A program made the translations under genes and the position numbers. Of a stretch of 64,000 bases of DNA, positions 23,763 through 33,062 are shown piece by piece (positions within the stretch are counted from its first letter, which is position 1; each line of letters starts with the position of its first letter). The notes under the pieces were generated by a model. It was not told the origin of the DNA, searched no databases, and saw nothing but the letters and a program-made list of their open reading frames with translations. The stretch comes from Streptococcus cristatus (GTDB taxonomy: Bacteria > Bacillota > Bacilli > Lactobacillales > Streptococcaceae): the NCBI RefSeq assembly GCF_003943515.1, contig NZ_RJPT01000004.1, forward strand, positions 10,634 through 74,633, given 5' to 3'.

Positions 23763-24677
23763 ATGACAGAACTCAAATTACAAGAGTATCAGTTTGGGGA
23801 AATGAAGCTGACTTGGTTGCGTGGAGCGGATAAGCTCACAGATGCAGGCACCTTGTTTGGTCCGGTACCAAAGGTTGTTTGGTCACGTTATTATCCAACA
23901 ACAGAAGAAAATATGATGGCTGAACTGACAGATCCGATTTTGATTCAATACAAGGGGCAGAATTATTTAATTGATGCGAGTTTTGATACGGCTAAGCTTT
24001 CTGATAAACAACGCCGTAATCTCGGTATTCTTTCTGAGAGCCGTGTTGAAGAAAGTTTGGCTCTTTTGGGATTAAAACCGGAAGATATTTCCCATATTTT
24101 AATGACGCACATGCACCATGATCACTCTGGCGGTTTGACTAGACTAGATGAGAACAATCAGCTTGTTTCAAAATTCCCAAATGCAAAGATTTTTGTAAAT
24201 GAGATGGAATGGTACGAAATGCGAAATCCTAATAGTCGGACAAGGGGAACTTATCTGAAGGAAAATTGGGAGCCAATCCAAGATCAGGTTGAAACTTTTA
24301 CTGAATATCTGAACGTCATTCCAGAAATTCAAATGGTTCATACAGGCGGTCACAGTAACGGTCACAGCATCATCTTACTGAAACAGGGCGAGGAAACCAT
24401 GATTCATATGGCTGATTTGGTGCTGACTCATGCTCATCGGAAACCTCTGTGGGTTGCTGCAGTAGATGATTACCCCATGCGCTCAATTGTGGCCAAAGAC
24501 AAATGGCTCAAAGAAGCTTTTGAAAACCACTATAAATTTTTCTTTTACCACGATCAGTTTTTCGCAGTTGCTGAGTTTGACCAGACTGGCGAGGAGTTTG
24601 TTGATTATGTGACTAGGATTCGTGAACCGCGAGTTCCATTCACCGATAAACAGGATCGCAAACCGTCATTTTTATAA
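23763..24677 (+). CDS. Metallo-beta-lactamase-fold hydrolase, YtnP / lactonase-like
   Basis: A 304-residue zinc hydrolase. The motif HxHxDH is complete (His116, His118, Asp120, His121 in THMHHDHSGG), with later His in HTGGHSNGHS and the metal-bridging Asp in HMADLVLTHAH. It closely resembles Bacillus subtilis YtnP, reported to have N-acyl-homoserine-lactone lactonase-type activity. Within this operon it might open a lactone or cleave an acyl ester/thioester related to the fatty-acid enzymes (inference). A weak terminator follows. Confidence 0.88.
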   Translation: MTELKLQEYQFGEMKLTWLRGADKLTDAGTLFGPVPKVVWSRYYPTTEENMMAELTDPILIQYKGQNYLIDASFDTAKLSDKQRRNLGILSESRVEESLALLGLKPEDISHILMTHMHHDHSGGLTRLDENNQLVSKFPNAKIFVNEMEWYEMRNPNSRTRGTYLKENWEPIQDQVETFTEYLNVIPEIQMVHTGGHSNGHSIILLKQGEETMIHMADLVLTHAHRKPLWVAAVDDYPMRSIVAKDKWLKEAFENHYKFFFYHDQFFAVAEFDQTGEEFVDYVTRIREPRVPFTDKQDRKPSFL

Positions 24678-24685
24678 GAGTAGAG

Positions 24686-24718
24686 AATCGCTTCTGACAG
24701 TTTGAGGGAGCGATTTTA
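24686..24718 (+). terminator. Weak terminator
   Basis: A 9-bp stem with one G-U (24686-24694 with 24707-24715) is followed by only a short T run. Confidence 0.5.
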
Positions 24719-24739
24719 CTATTTTCTTCTCTATTTTTT

Positions 24740-24748
24740 TGGTATAAT
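24740..24748 (+). promoter_or_regulatory. Promoter of rbgA-rnhB, extended -10
   Basis: TGGTATAAT lies 34 bases before the rbgA start; no clear -35. Confidence 0.55.
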
Positions 24749-24782
24749 GAGATACTAGAAGATTGTAAGAAAGAGGTTTTTA

Positions 24783-25634
24783 ATGGCAACGATTCAATGG
24801 TTTCCGGGGCACATGTCCAAGGCTCGGAGACAGGTTCAAGAAAGTATTAAATTTGTAGATTTTGTGACGATTTTGGTGGATGCGAGGTTGCCCTTGTCCA
24901 GTCAAAATCCCATGTTGACCAAAATTGTTGGGGATAAGCCCAAATTATTGATTTTAAACAAGGCCGACTTAGCGGATCCAAACTTAACCAAGGAATGGCA
25001 GGCCTATTTTGAAAGTCAGGGAATCAAAACCTTGGCTATTAACTCTAAGGAACAATCTGCAGTTAAAAAAGTGACCGAAGCAGCTAAGAAATTAATGGCT
25101 GATAAGCTAGCTCGCCAGCGGGAAAGAGGAATTCAAATCGAAACCTTGCGGACCATGATTATCGGGATTCCCAATGCTGGAAAGTCAACGCTGATGAACC
25201 GGCTAGCTGGTAAGAAAATCGCGATAGTCGGCAATAAACCAGGGGTCACCAAAGGTCAGCAGTGGCTCAAGTCCAATAAGGATTTGGAAATTCTAGATAC
25301 ACCGGGGATTCTTTGGCCAAAATTTGAAGATGAAATGGTGGCTTTGAAACTCGCTTTGACGGGAGCTATCAAGGACAATTTGCTGCCCATGGATGAGGTC
25401 ACGATTTTCGGACTCAATTATTTCAAAGAGCATTATCCTAAGGCACTGCAGGAGCGTTTTAAGCAGCTGGATTTAGAGCTGGAAGCGCCAGACATGATTA
25501 TGGATATGACTCAAAAACTGGGCTTCAGAGAGGACTACGATCGTTTTTATAGCCTCTTTGTCAAGGAAGTGCGTGATGGCCGCTTAGGTCGCTATACACT
25601 GGATACATTGGAGGAATTGGATGGCCACGATTAA
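24783..25634 (+). CDS. rbgA: Ribosome biogenesis GTPase YlqF/RbgA
   Basis: A circularly permuted GTPase needed for late 50S subunit assembly. The 283 residues show the permuted motif order: NKAD (59-62, G4) comes before GIPNAGKS (128-135, G1) and DTPG (172-175, G3). The C-terminal domain ends with a basic helix. The last 14 bases overlap rnhB, so both are translated from one mRNA. The same pair is adjacent in many Firmicutes. Confidence 0.95.
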   Translation: MATIQWFPGHMSKARRQVQESIKFVDFVTILVDARLPLSSQNPMLTKIVGDKPKLLILNKADLADPNLTKEWQAYFESQGIKTLAINSKEQSAVKKVTEAAKKLMADKLARQRERGIQIETLRTMIIGIPNAGKSTLMNRLAGKKIAIVGNKPGVTKGQQWLKSNKDLEILDTPGILWPKFEDEMVALKLALTGAIKDNLLPMDEVTIFGLNYFKEHYPKALQERFKQLDLELEAPDMIMDMTQKLGFREDYDRFYSLFVKEVRDGRLGRYTLDTLEELDGHD

Positions 25635-26388
25635 GGAAATCCAAGAGCAGCTGGCTCAAGTATTTGACTTGCAGGATCCACTTTTTCAGGCTTTAAAGCA
25701 GGATGAGCGAAGCGGTGTTCAAAAGTTATTACTCAAGCGCCAAAAAGAAATCCAATCAGAGCTAGATGAAGACTTACGCCTAGAGTACATGCTGCGCTAT
25801 GAAAAAGAACTCTACAGTCAAGGATTTCAGGTGATTGCTGGCATTGATGAAGTCGGACGAGGTCCCTTAGCTGGTCCAGTAGTCGCGGCAGCAGTTATCC
25901 TACCTCCTGGCTGCAAAATAAAAGGTCTGAATGACAGTAAAAAGATTCCCAAGAAAAAACATGAGGAAATTTATCAAGCAGTGCTAGATCAGGCTTTAGC
26001 CGTTGGATTAGGCATTATGGACAATCAAACGATTGACCGAGTCAATATCTATGAAGCGACCAAGCTAGCCATGACAGAAGCGGTAGCTCAGCTCAAGATA
26101 AAGCCGGATTACCTTTTGATTGACGCGATGAAGTTAGACTTGTTCTTGCCCCAGCAGTCCATTATTAAGGGTGATGCTAATTCTCTGTCCATCGCTGCAG
26201 CTTCTATCGTAGCAAAGGTGACGAGGGACAAGATGATGGCGGAATTTGATCAGGTTTATCCAGGATATGACTTTGCCCAAAATGCCGGCTATGGCACCAA
26301 GCTGCATCTGGAAGGCTTGGAAAAATACGGTGTCACACCAATTCACCGTAGGAGCTTTGAACCGATCAAATCCATGACAAGTTCATAA
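25621..26388 (+). CDS. rnhB: Ribonuclease HII
   Basis: Cuts RNA in RNA-DNA hybrids and removes misincorporated ribonucleotides. The 255 residues include the active-site start [13 protein letters not shown] (Asp76, Glu77), and the later acidic residues lie in LLIDAMKLD and VTRDKMM. An N-terminal extension of about 70 residues is typical of Gram-positive RNase HII. Overlaps rbgA by 14 bases. Confidence 0.95.
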   Translation: MATIKEIQEQLAQVFDLQDPLFQALKQDERSGVQKLLLKRQKEIQSELDEDLRLEYMLRYEKELYSQGFQVIAGIDEVGRGPLAGPVVAAAVILPPGCKIKGLNDSKKIPKKKHEEIYQAVLDQALAVGLGIMDNQTIDRVNIYEATKLAMTEAVAQLKIKPDYLLIDAMKLDLFLPQQSIIKGDANSLSIAAASIVAKVTRDKMMAEFDQVYPGYDFAQNAGYGTKLHLEGLEKYGVTPIHRRSFEPIKSMTSS

Positions 26389-26417
26389 GAAATCCTAATC
26401 GTTATGAGGAGATAAGT

Positions 26418-26981
26418 GTGACTAGCGAATACCAAAAAATGATTGCAGGAGAGAACTACAGCCCTCAAGATCCTGAATTGAGAGCATTGGCTGCTCGCTC
26501 GAGAGAGTTTCAGTATCGTTTTAACCAAGAACGAGATATTGAAAAACGCAGCGCTATCGCCAAGGAGTGGTTCGGCAGTACAGGGGAGAATCTGTGGTTG
26601 CATCCAGATTTAGTCTGTGATTATGGAGTTAACATTCACTTGGGGGAGAATTTTTATTCCAACTGGAACTTGACCATGCTGGATGTCTGTCCTATTACCA
26701 TTGGAAAGAATGCCATGCTGGGTCCCAATTGCCAGTTTCTGACACCGCTGCATCCGCTTGATCCAGTGGAAAGAAATTCCGGTATTGAATACGGGGCGCC
26801 CATTAAGATTGGTGACAATTTCTGGGCTGGTGGTGGTGTAACCATTCTGCCAGGCGTGACGCTGGGAGATAATGTCGTAGTTGGAGCTGGTGCAGTGGTG
26901 ACTAAATCATTCGGCGATAACGTAGTCCTAGCCGGCAATCCTGCTAAGATTATTAAGGAAATTCCTGTTCATGAAGAATAG
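26418..26981 (+). CDS. Sugar O-acetyltransferase (maltose/galactoside acetyltransferase family)
   Basis: A 187-residue left-handed beta-helix enzyme of the LacA/Maa family that acetylates sugars with acetyl-CoA. The N-terminal Mac domain (MIAGENYSPQDPELRALA) and hexapeptide repeats (IGDNFWAGGGVTILPGVTLG) are clear, with the catalytic His in TPLHPLDP. The start is GTG at 26418 behind GAGGAGA. Sugar substrate unknown. A terminator separates it from dprA. Confidence 0.9.
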   Translation: MTSEYQKMIAGENYSPQDPELRALAARSREFQYRFNQERDIEKRSAIAKEWFGSTGENLWLHPDLVCDYGVNIHLGENFYSNWNLTMLDVCPITIGKNAMLGPNCQFLTPLHPLDPVERNSGIEYGAPIKIGDNFWAGGGVTILPGVTLGDNVVVGAGAVVTKSFGDNVVLAGNPAKIIKEIPVHEE

Positions 26982-27023
26982 AAGAACTCAACAATTTTCT
27001 CAAGCATTAATCGAATAAGAAAC

Positions 27024-27050
27024 AAGGAACTGTATTGCAGTTCTTTTTTT
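27024..27050 (+). terminator. Terminator before dprA
   Basis: Stem GAACTG/CAGTTC (arms 27024-27032 and 27038-27045) followed by a run of seven or more T. Confidence 0.8.
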
Positions 27051-27059
27051 GAACTTTTT

Positions 27060-27067
27060 TACGAATA
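27060..27067 (+). promoter_or_regulatory. ComX (SigX) cin-box of dprA
   Basis: TACGAATA is exactly the streptococcal cin-box read by the competence sigma factor ComX. A T-rich run lies directly upstream and the dprA start is 20 bases downstream. The gene is a classic late competence gene, so the assignment is well supported by context. Confidence 0.85.
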
Positions 27068-27086
27068 AGAAAGTGAGGTGATTAAA

Positions 27087-27929
27087 ATGAATAATTTTGA
27101 AATTTATAAAATGAAAAAAGCTGGCTTGACTAATCAACAGGTCTTAAATATCTTGAGGTATGCAGAAAATAAAGAAGGAGAGCTATCTTTACGAGACAAG
27201 GCCGTCGTCTCTGAGTGTCGCAATCCCGCACTCTTTATGGAAAAGTACAAGCGACTTGATTTACCAGCTTTGAAAGAAGAATTTGAACGTTTTCCGTCCT
27301 TTTCAATCTTGGATGATGTGTATCCTTGGGATCTATGCGAGATTTACGATGCGCCGACTTTGCTATTTTATCAAGGAAATTTAAATTTGCTAGAAATGCC
27401 TAAGATAGCGGTTGTTGGCAGTCGAGACAGCAGTAAGCAGGGCAATGCTGCTGTGCAGAAAATCATCAAGGAGTTGAATAATGAGCTGGTTATCGTTAGC
27501 GGGCTGGCTCGTGGGATTGATACCGTGGCCCACATGGCTGCCCTGCAAAATGGTGGCCAAACTATTGCTGTCATTGGGACGGGACTAGATGTCTTCTATC
27601 CCAAGGCCAATCAAAAACTGCAGGCTTATATTGGCAAAAATCATCTATTGCTGACGGAGTATGGGCCAGGTGAGCAACCCTTGAAATTTCATTTTCCAGA
27701 TCGAAATCGCATCATAGCTGGTCTTTGTCGTGGCGTTATCGTGGCAGAAGCCAAGATGCGCTCAGGCAGTCTGATTACTTGTGAGCGGGCAATGGAAGAG
27801 GGGCGGGATGTCTTTGCCATTCCAGGGTCTATTTTAGATGGAAAATCTGACGGTTGTCATCATTTGATTCAAGAGGGCGCAAAGTGCATCACATCGGGCT
27901 CTGACGTCCTATCTGAGTTCCAATTCTAA
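27087..27929 (+). CDS. dprA: DNA-processing protein DprA
   Basis: Protects incoming single-stranded DNA in transformation and loads RecA. The 280 residues contain the extended Rossmann fold motifs AVVGSRDSS, VSGLARGIDTVAH and GPGEQPLKFHFPDRNRIIAG. The ATG at 27087 follows AAGTGAGGTG by 6 bases. The cin-box just upstream makes it a ComX-dependent late competence gene, so the organism is probably naturally transformable. Confidence 0.96.
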   Translation: MNNFEIYKMKKAGLTNQQVLNILRYAENKEGELSLRDKAVVSECRNPALFMEKYKRLDLPALKEEFERFPSFSILDDVYPWDLCEIYDAPTLLFYQGNLNLLEMPKIAVVGSRDSSKQGNAAVQKIIKELNNELVIVSGLARGIDTVAHMAALQNGGQTIAVIGTGLDVFYPKANQKLQAYIGKNHLLLTEYGPGEQPLKFHFPDRNRIIAGLCRGVIVAEAKMRSGSLITCERAMEEGRDVFAIPGSILDGKSDGCHHLIQEGAKCITSGSDVLSEFQF

Positions 27930-28022
27930 AACAAGTTTTCCTATAGAGAATGTTGTGAGTTGACATCTATCAAAAAATAGTTTACACTCTATGAGATTTA
28001 TTTCTTATAGAAGGTGTCTAAT

Positions 28023-30107
28023 TTGGTAACAAAAACAAAGAAAAAATCTACGACCAAGAAAAATCTTGTCATCGTAGAGTCGCCTGCCAAGGCAAAAACA
28101 ATAGAAAAATATCTGGGAAGAAATTATAAGGTTCTGGCCAGTGTGGGGCATATTCGTGACTTGAAAAAGTCCACTATGTCCATAGATTTTGAGAATAACT
28201 ATGAGCCGCAATACATTAATATTCGTGGTAAAGGTCCGTTGATTAATGACTTGAAAAAAGAAGCTAAGAAAGCCAAGCAAGTCTTTCTGGCAAGTGACCC
28301 GGACCGCGAAGGAGAAGCTATTTCTTGGCATCTGGCCCACATTCTTAATCTGGATGAGAAAGAGAAAAACCGCGTCGTCTTTAATGAAATCACCAAAGAT
28401 GCAGTCAAGAACGCTTTTAAAGAGCCGCGCCAGATTGATATGGATTTGGTCAATGCCCAGCAAGCGCGTCGGGTTCTGGACCGTTTGGTTGGTTATTCCA
28501 TTTCTCCGATTCTTTGGAAGAAAGTCAAAAAAGGCCTGTCAGCTGGTCGGGTGCAGTCTGTCGCTCTCAAGCTGATTATCGATCGGGAAAATGAAATCAA
28601 TGCCTTCAAACCAGAAGAATACTGGACAATTGACGGAACCTTCAAGAAAGGGACTCGTCAGTTCCAGGCCAGCTTCTACGGCATAAACGGCAAGAAGATG
28701 AAGCTGACTAATAACGAAGATGTCAAGGAAGTCCTGTCTCACCTCAAGGGTGATGACTTTACAGTCGACAGCGTCGAAAAGAAGGAGCGTCGACGCAATG
28801 CTCCGCTGCCCTACACGACTTCCTCTATGCAGCAGGATGCCGCTAATAAGATTAATTTCCGGACTCGTAAGACCATGATGGTAGCTCAGCAGCTTTATGA
28901 AGGTATTAATATCGGCTCTGGCGTGCAAGGTCTGATTACGTATATGCGTACCGACTCGACTCGGATCAGTCCAGTAGCGCAGAATGAAGCGGCTAGCTTT
29001 ATCACGGATAAATTTGGCGCCAAATATTCCAAACATGGAAGTAAGGTGAAAAATGCTTCAGGAGCTCAAGATGCCCACGAGGCCATTCGCCCTTCCAGTG
29101 TCTTCAATACACCAGAAAGCATTGCAAAATATCTGGATAAGGATCAGCTTAAGCTCTATACGCTAATCTGGAATCGCTTTGTAGCCAGTCAAATGACAGC
29201 TGCAGTCTTTGATACTATGAATGTTAAAATTGAACAAAATGGTGTTCAATTTACAGCTAACGGTAGTCAAGTTAAATTCGATGGTTATTTGGCTATCTAT
29301 AATGACTCTGACAAGAATAAAATGCTGCCAGATATGGAAAAGGGTGATACCGTCAAGCGTGTCAATACCAATCCAGAACAGCACTTTACGCAGCCGCCAG
29401 CTCGTTATTCTGAAGCGGCTCTCATCAAAACTTTGGAAGAAAATGGCGTTGGTCGTCCGTCTACCTATGCACCGACCATTGAGACCATTCAGAAACGATA
29501 TTACGTTAAGTTGGTTTCCAAGCGCTTTGAGCCGACAGAATTGGGTGAGATTGTCAATTCATTGATTGTCGAATTCTTCCCAGGCATCGTAAATGTGAAA
29601 TTTACAGCCGAAATGGAAGCAAAACTGGATGATGTAGAAGTTGGAAAAGAACAGTGGCAGAAGATCATTGACGAGTTTTACAAACCTTTTGAAAAGGAAG
29701 TGGCTAAAGCTGAGTCTGAAATGGAAAAAATCCAAATCAAGGATGAGCCAGCCGGTTTTGACTGTGAGGTCTGTGGCAGTCCCATGGTCATCAAGTTGGG
29801 TCGATTTGGTAAATTCTACGCCTGCAGTAATTTCCCAGACTGCCGTCACACTCAGGCCATTGTCAAGGAGATCGGCGTGACCTGCCCACAGTGCCAGAAA
29901 GGTCAAGTTATCGAGCGTAAGACTAAGCGAAATCGTATTTTCTATGGCTGTGATCGTTATCCAGACTGTGATTTCACATCTTGGGATAAGCCAGTCGGTC
30001 GGAACTGTCCAAAATGTGACCATTATCTGATTGAAAAGAAAGTTCGTGGTGGCGGCAAACAAGTGGTCTGCAGCAATGGCGATTACGAAGAAGAAAAAGT
30101 GAAATAG
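28023..30107 (+). CDS. topA: DNA topoisomerase I, TTG start
   Basis: Relaxes negative supercoils. About 694 residues from a TTG at 28023, preceded by AAGGTG; an in-frame GTG at 28014 overlaps that ribosome site. The TOPRIM segment [16 protein letters not shown] and acidic DPDREGE are followed by the active tyrosine near 307 ([10 protein letters not shown]). Three C-terminal Cys4 zinc ribbons are seen (CEVC, CPQC and CPKC starts). Order dprA-topA is common in streptococci. Confidence 0.96.
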   Translation: MVTKTKKKSTTKKNLVIVESPAKAKTIEKYLGRNYKVLASVGHIRDLKKSTMSIDFENNYEPQYINIRGKGPLINDLKKEAKKAKQVFLASDPDREGEAISWHLAHILNLDEKEKNRVVFNEITKDAVKNAFKEPRQIDMDLVNAQQARRVLDRLVGYSISPILWKKVKKGLSAGRVQSVALKLIIDRENEINAFKPEEYWTIDGTFKKGTRQFQASFYGINGKKMKLTNNEDVKEVLSHLKGDDFTVDSVEKKERRRNAPLPYTTSSMQQDAANKINFRTRKTMMVAQQLYEGINIGSGVQGLITYMRTDSTRISPVAQNEAASFITDKFGAKYSKHGSKVKNASGAQDAHEAIRPSSVFNTPESIAKYLDKDQLKLYTLIWNRFVASQMTAAVFDTMNVKIEQNGVQFTANGSQVKFDGYLAIYNDSDKNKMLPDMEKGDTVKRVNTNPEQHFTQPPARYSEAALIKTLEENGVGRPSTYAPTIETIQKRYYVKLVSKRFEPTELGEIVNSLIVEFFPGIVNVKFTAEMEAKLDDVEVGKEQWQKIIDEFYKPFEKEVAKAESEMEKIQIKDEPAGFDCEVCGSPMVIKLGRFGKFYACSNFPDCRHTQAIVKEIGVTCPQCQKGQVIERKTKRNRIFYGCDRYPDCDFTSWDKPVGRNCPKCDHYLIEKKVRGGGKQVVCSNGDYEEEKVK

Positions 30108-30111
30108 TTAT

Positions 30112-30134
30112 TATTACATAATTTATATTACGTA
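30112..30134 (+). other. AT-rich palindrome after topA
   Basis: TTACATAAT and ATTACGTAA flank a 4-base centre, one mismatch. There is no T run for a classical terminator. Similar TTACATAA palindromes recur at 37400, 47000 and 49093. Confidence 0.45.
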
Positions 30135-30167
30135 AAATATTTTCTCCTGAAGAAGAGGAGCAGTTTT

Positions 30168-30662
30168 ATGACAGATAAATTTGCAGAATTTCTAAAAATC
30201 GCGTCTCAACTGAACAAGATAGGAATTGTTCCACTGCTGATGGGCTCCTTGGGGCTGGAGCAGGTTACTGGTCAGGACTGGCAGGCGCGGGATATTGATA
30301 TTCATGTTCATGGTGATGAGCGTGGCTGGGAAGCACCAGACGAAGAGCGTATTTATGATATGGACAAGATCGAGCCCATGATGGGGCGTCTAGGTTATCG
30401 TTTAGTCGATCTGCACGAGCACGAATTTCAAAAAGAAGATTTGTCTATTGAATTCGGGGTCATGGAAACGCTAGAGGCATTTTCAGGTGTGCCGTTAGAG
30501 AAGCTGACTCGAAAAGAAGATGAAGGTGTCAAGTTTTTGCTGCCGACTGCGGAGCAATTTTTAGCTATCTACCGCGCTTCTTCCCAAGATTCTTACCGAA
30601 ATGATAATAACAATCATAAGGATTTTGCTAAGATTGCTTATTTGGAAAAAATGACAAAATGA
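30168..30662 (+). CDS. Conserved hypothetical protein, nucleotidyltransferase-like
   Basis: A 164-residue soluble protein. The pattern LLMGSLGLE followed about 20 residues later by ARDIDIHV looks like the GS...DxD core of minimal nucleotidyltransferases, but the fit is partial and I know no function. Some databases label relatives as phosphoribosylanthranilate isomerase, which nothing here supports. Ribosome site GAGGAG. Single gene with a terminator. Confidence 0.7.
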   Translation: MTDKFAEFLKIASQLNKIGIVPLLMGSLGLEQVTGQDWQARDIDIHVHGDERGWEAPDEERIYDMDKIEPMMGRLGYRLVDLHEHEFQKEDLSIEFGVMETLEAFSGVPLEKLTRKEDEGVKFLLPTAEQFLAIYRASSQDSYRNDNNNHKDFAKIAYLEKMTK

Positions 30663-30696
30663 TAGACATTCAGGAATTCTCCTGTCTGTCTTTTTT
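30662..30696 (+). terminator. Terminator before trmFO
   Basis: Inner stem CAGGA/TCCTG (30671-30684) is extended by AGACA/TGTCT across a 2-base internal loop, then a T run. Confidence 0.75.
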
Positions 30697-30706
30697 ACTA
30701 TCTTTT

Positions 30707-30715
30707 TGTTATAAT
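30707..30715 (+). promoter_or_regulatory. trmFO promoter, extended -10
   Basis: TGTTATAAT lies 40 bases before the trmFO start codon. Confidence 0.6.
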
Positions 30716-30755
30716 GGTCAGAGTGAAAATCTAGAAATATCCAAGGGAGAGTATC

Positions 30756-32090
30756 ATGTCATCATCCTATATCAATGTTATCGGTGCTGGTCTGGCTGGC
30801 AGTGAAGCAGCTTACCAGATTGCCAAGCGTGGCATCCCAGTCAAACTCTATGAAATGCGGGGTGTTAAGTCAACACCTCAGCACAAAACTGCAGACTTTG
30901 CAGAACTGGTCTGCTCTAACTCTCTGCGAGGAGATGCGCTGACCAATGCAGTCGGTCTGCTCAAGGAAGAAATGCGACGATTGGACTCGGTTATTTTAAA
31001 ATCTGCAGAAGCGACTCGGGTGCCAGCAGGTGGTGCTCTAGCGGTTGATAGAGAAGGTTTTTCGCAGCTGGTAACGGAGCTAGTGACCAATCATCCATTG
31101 ATTGAGGTCATTCGTGAAGAAATCACCGAAATTCCGGAGGATGCCATCACAGTTATTGCGACAGGGCCCTTGACCAGCGATGCTTTGGCGGAAAAAATTC
31201 ACTCGCTCAATGGAGGCGACGGTTTTTATTTCTACGACGCAGCAGCGCCAATTATTGATGTTAATACCATTGATATGACCAAGGTCTATCTCAAATCCCG
31301 CTATGATAAGGGCGAAGCTGCCTATCTCAATGCACCTATGACTAAGCAAGAATTTATGGATTTCCATGATGCTTTGGTCAATGCTGAGGAAGCACCGCTC
31401 AATTCCTTTGAGAAGGAAAAATACTTTGAAGGCTGTATGCCAATTGAAGTCATGGCTAAGCGAGGGATTAAAACTATGCTTTATGGACCGATGAAGCCAG
31501 TTGGTTTGGAATATCCAGATGACTATCAAGGTCCTCGAGATGGTGAATATAAGACGCCATACGCTGTTGTGCAGCTTCGTCAGGACAATGCAGCAGGCAG
31601 TCTTTACAACATTGTCGGCTTCCAGACTCATCTCAAGTGGGGCGAGCAAAAGCGGGTCTTTCAGATGATTCCTGGTCTTGAGAATGCAGAATTTGTCCGT
31701 TATGGTGTTATGCATCGAAACTCCTATATGGACTCTCCAAATCTGCTTGAACAGACTTTCCGGTCTAAGAAACAGCCAAATCTTTTCTTTGCAGGTCAAA
31801 TGACTGGAGTTGAAGGGTACGTAGAGTCAGCTGCTTCAGGTCTAGTTGCTGGTATCAATGCCGCTCGACTCTTCAAAGGAGAAGAAGCACTTGTTTTTCC
31901 AGAAACAACAGCTATCGGCAGCCTGCCTCACTATGTTACCCATGCTGACAGCAAGCATTTCCAACCCATGAATGTCAATTTTGGCATTATCAAAGAGCTG
32001 GACGGCCCTCGAATTCGTGACAAGAAAGAACGCTATGAGAAAATTGCTGTGCGAGCCTTGCAGGATTTACAGCCTTATTTGGATAAATAA
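30756..32090 (+). CDS. trmFO: Methylenetetrahydrofolate--tRNA-(uracil-5-)-methyltransferase
   Basis: Folate/FAD-dependent methylation of U54 in tRNA, the Gram-positive replacement of TrmA. The 444 residues start with the FAD Rossmann motif [27 protein letters not shown] holds the conserved early Cys, [12 protein letters not shown] the catalytic Cys. Downstream terminator AAAAAGTTAGG... is perfect. Strongly conserved family, so the call is firm. Confidence 0.97.
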   Translation: MSSSYINVIGAGLAGSEAAYQIAKRGIPVKLYEMRGVKSTPQHKTADFAELVCSNSLRGDALTNAVGLLKEEMRRLDSVILKSAEATRVPAGGALAVDREGFSQLVTELVTNHPLIEVIREEITEIPEDAITVIATGPLTSDALAEKIHSLNGGDGFYFYDAAAPIIDVNTIDMTKVYLKSRYDKGEAAYLNAPMTKQEFMDFHDALVNAEEAPLNSFEKEKYFEGCMPIEVMAKRGIKTMLYGPMKPVGLEYPDDYQGPRDGEYKTPYAVVQLRQDNAAGSLYNIVGFQTHLKWGEQKRVFQMIPGLENAEFVRYGVMHRNSYMDSPNLLEQTFRSKKQPNLFFAGQMTGVEGYVESAASGLVAGINAARLFKGEEALVFPETTAIGSLPHYVTHADSKHFQPMNVNFGIIKELDGPRIRDKKERYEKIAVRALQDLQPYLDK

Positions 32091-32123
32091 TCTATTTTCT
32101 ATCATTATCTAATAAAAATCATC

Positions 32124-32152
32124 AAAAAGTTAGGAAATTCCTAACTTTTTTG
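32124..32152 (+). terminator. Terminator of trmFO
   Basis: A perfect palindrome with a 12-13 bp stem (AAAAAGTTAGGAA and its complement) ends in six T. Confidence 0.85.
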
Positions 32153-32161
32153 CTTAATTTG

Positions 32162-32170
32162 TGATATAAT
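32162..32170 (+). promoter_or_regulatory. Promoter of the esterase/ATP-grasp module, extended -10
   Basis: TGATATAAT lies 35 bases before the first esterase start. No good -35 and no strong ribosome site follow. Confidence 0.5.
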
Positions 32171-32205
32171 AAATAAAAATTTTGAAAATAGAAAGTTTTC
32201 TGAAA

Positions 32206-33030
32206 ATGAATAAATCCTATTTTTACCTTGAAATGAAGACACATGAGTTGGTCGTTCCTTATACTAAACAAAAACGCCGTGTCCGCATATTGCTTCCAAA
32301 GAACTATAGTCAGGACACAAATAAGACGTATCCGGTCGTTTATTTTCACGACGGCCAAAACGTTCTCTATAGCAAGGAGTCTTTCAGCGGCCATTCGTGG
32401 AAGGTGATTCCGACAATCAAGCGTAATCCAGACATTGAAAAAATGATTGTCGTGGCTATTGATAACGATGGTCAACGACGGATGAATGAATACGCAGCTT
32501 GGAAGTTCCAAGAGTCCAATATTCCCGGAATTCAGTTTGGCGGCAAGGGAACGGAGTATGCGGAGTTTGTCATGGAAGTCGTCAAGCCTTTTATCGACCA
32601 GCATTATCGGACCAAGTCGGATCGGCTGCATACAGCCATGATTGGGTCCTCTCTTGGGGGAAATATTAGCCAGTTTATCGGCGTTGAATACCAAGATCAG
32701 ATTGGCTGTCTGGGCATCTTTTCATCAGCCAATTGGCTGCATCAGGAAGCTTTTGACCGTTATATTGAGAGAAAAACACTTCAGGCAGACCAGCGAATTT
32801 TCATTTATGTTGGTACAGAAGAGGCTGACGATACAGATAAGACATTGATGGCTGGCAACATCAAGCAGGCCTATATCAATTCATCGCTCAGCTATTTCCG
32901 ACAGCTACTTGTGTCTGGAGTAGATTTGGCCAATATCCAGATTAAGATCCAGTCTGGAGCTATTCACAATGAAATCGCTTGGGCGGAGCACTTGCCGGAC
33001 TGTTTCCGTTTTATCGGCGAAAAATGGTAA
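32206..33030 (+). CDS. Alpha/beta-hydrolase esterase, module gene 1
   Basis: A 274-residue esterase of the enterochelin-esterase/EstD superfamily without signal peptide. The nucleophile elbow is Gly147-Ser-Ser149-Leu-Gly151. Upstream is the oxyanion segment PVVYFHDGQNV, and the late His lies in QSGAIHNE. The ATG at 32206 was chosen by similarity to pneumococcal homologues, as the ribosome site is weak. It heads a three-gene run with a second esterase and an ATP-grasp protein. Confidence 0.85.
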   Translation: MNKSYFYLEMKTHELVVPYTKQKRRVRILLPKNYSQDTNKTYPVVYFHDGQNVLYSKESFSGHSWKVIPTIKRNPDIEKMIVVAIDNDGQRRMNEYAAWKFQESNIPGIQFGGKGTEYAEFVMEVVKPFIDQHYRTKSDRLHTAMIGSSLGGNISQFIGVEYQDQIGCLGIFSSANWLHQEAFDRYIERKTLQADQRIFIYVGTEEADDTDKTLMAGNIKQAYINSSLSYFRQLLVSGVDLANIQIKIQSGAIHNEIAWAEHLPDCFRFIGEKW

Positions 33031-33062
33031 GCTAGTCAAACACTAAGAAAGAGGTAGAAACT

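Noticed and set aside
15621-24720. Beta-oxidation block as a recent mobile insertion
   Set aside because: No insertion sequence, integrase, tRNA or flanking direct repeat was seen, and codon use is adapted to the host. Transfer at some time is possible but not shown.
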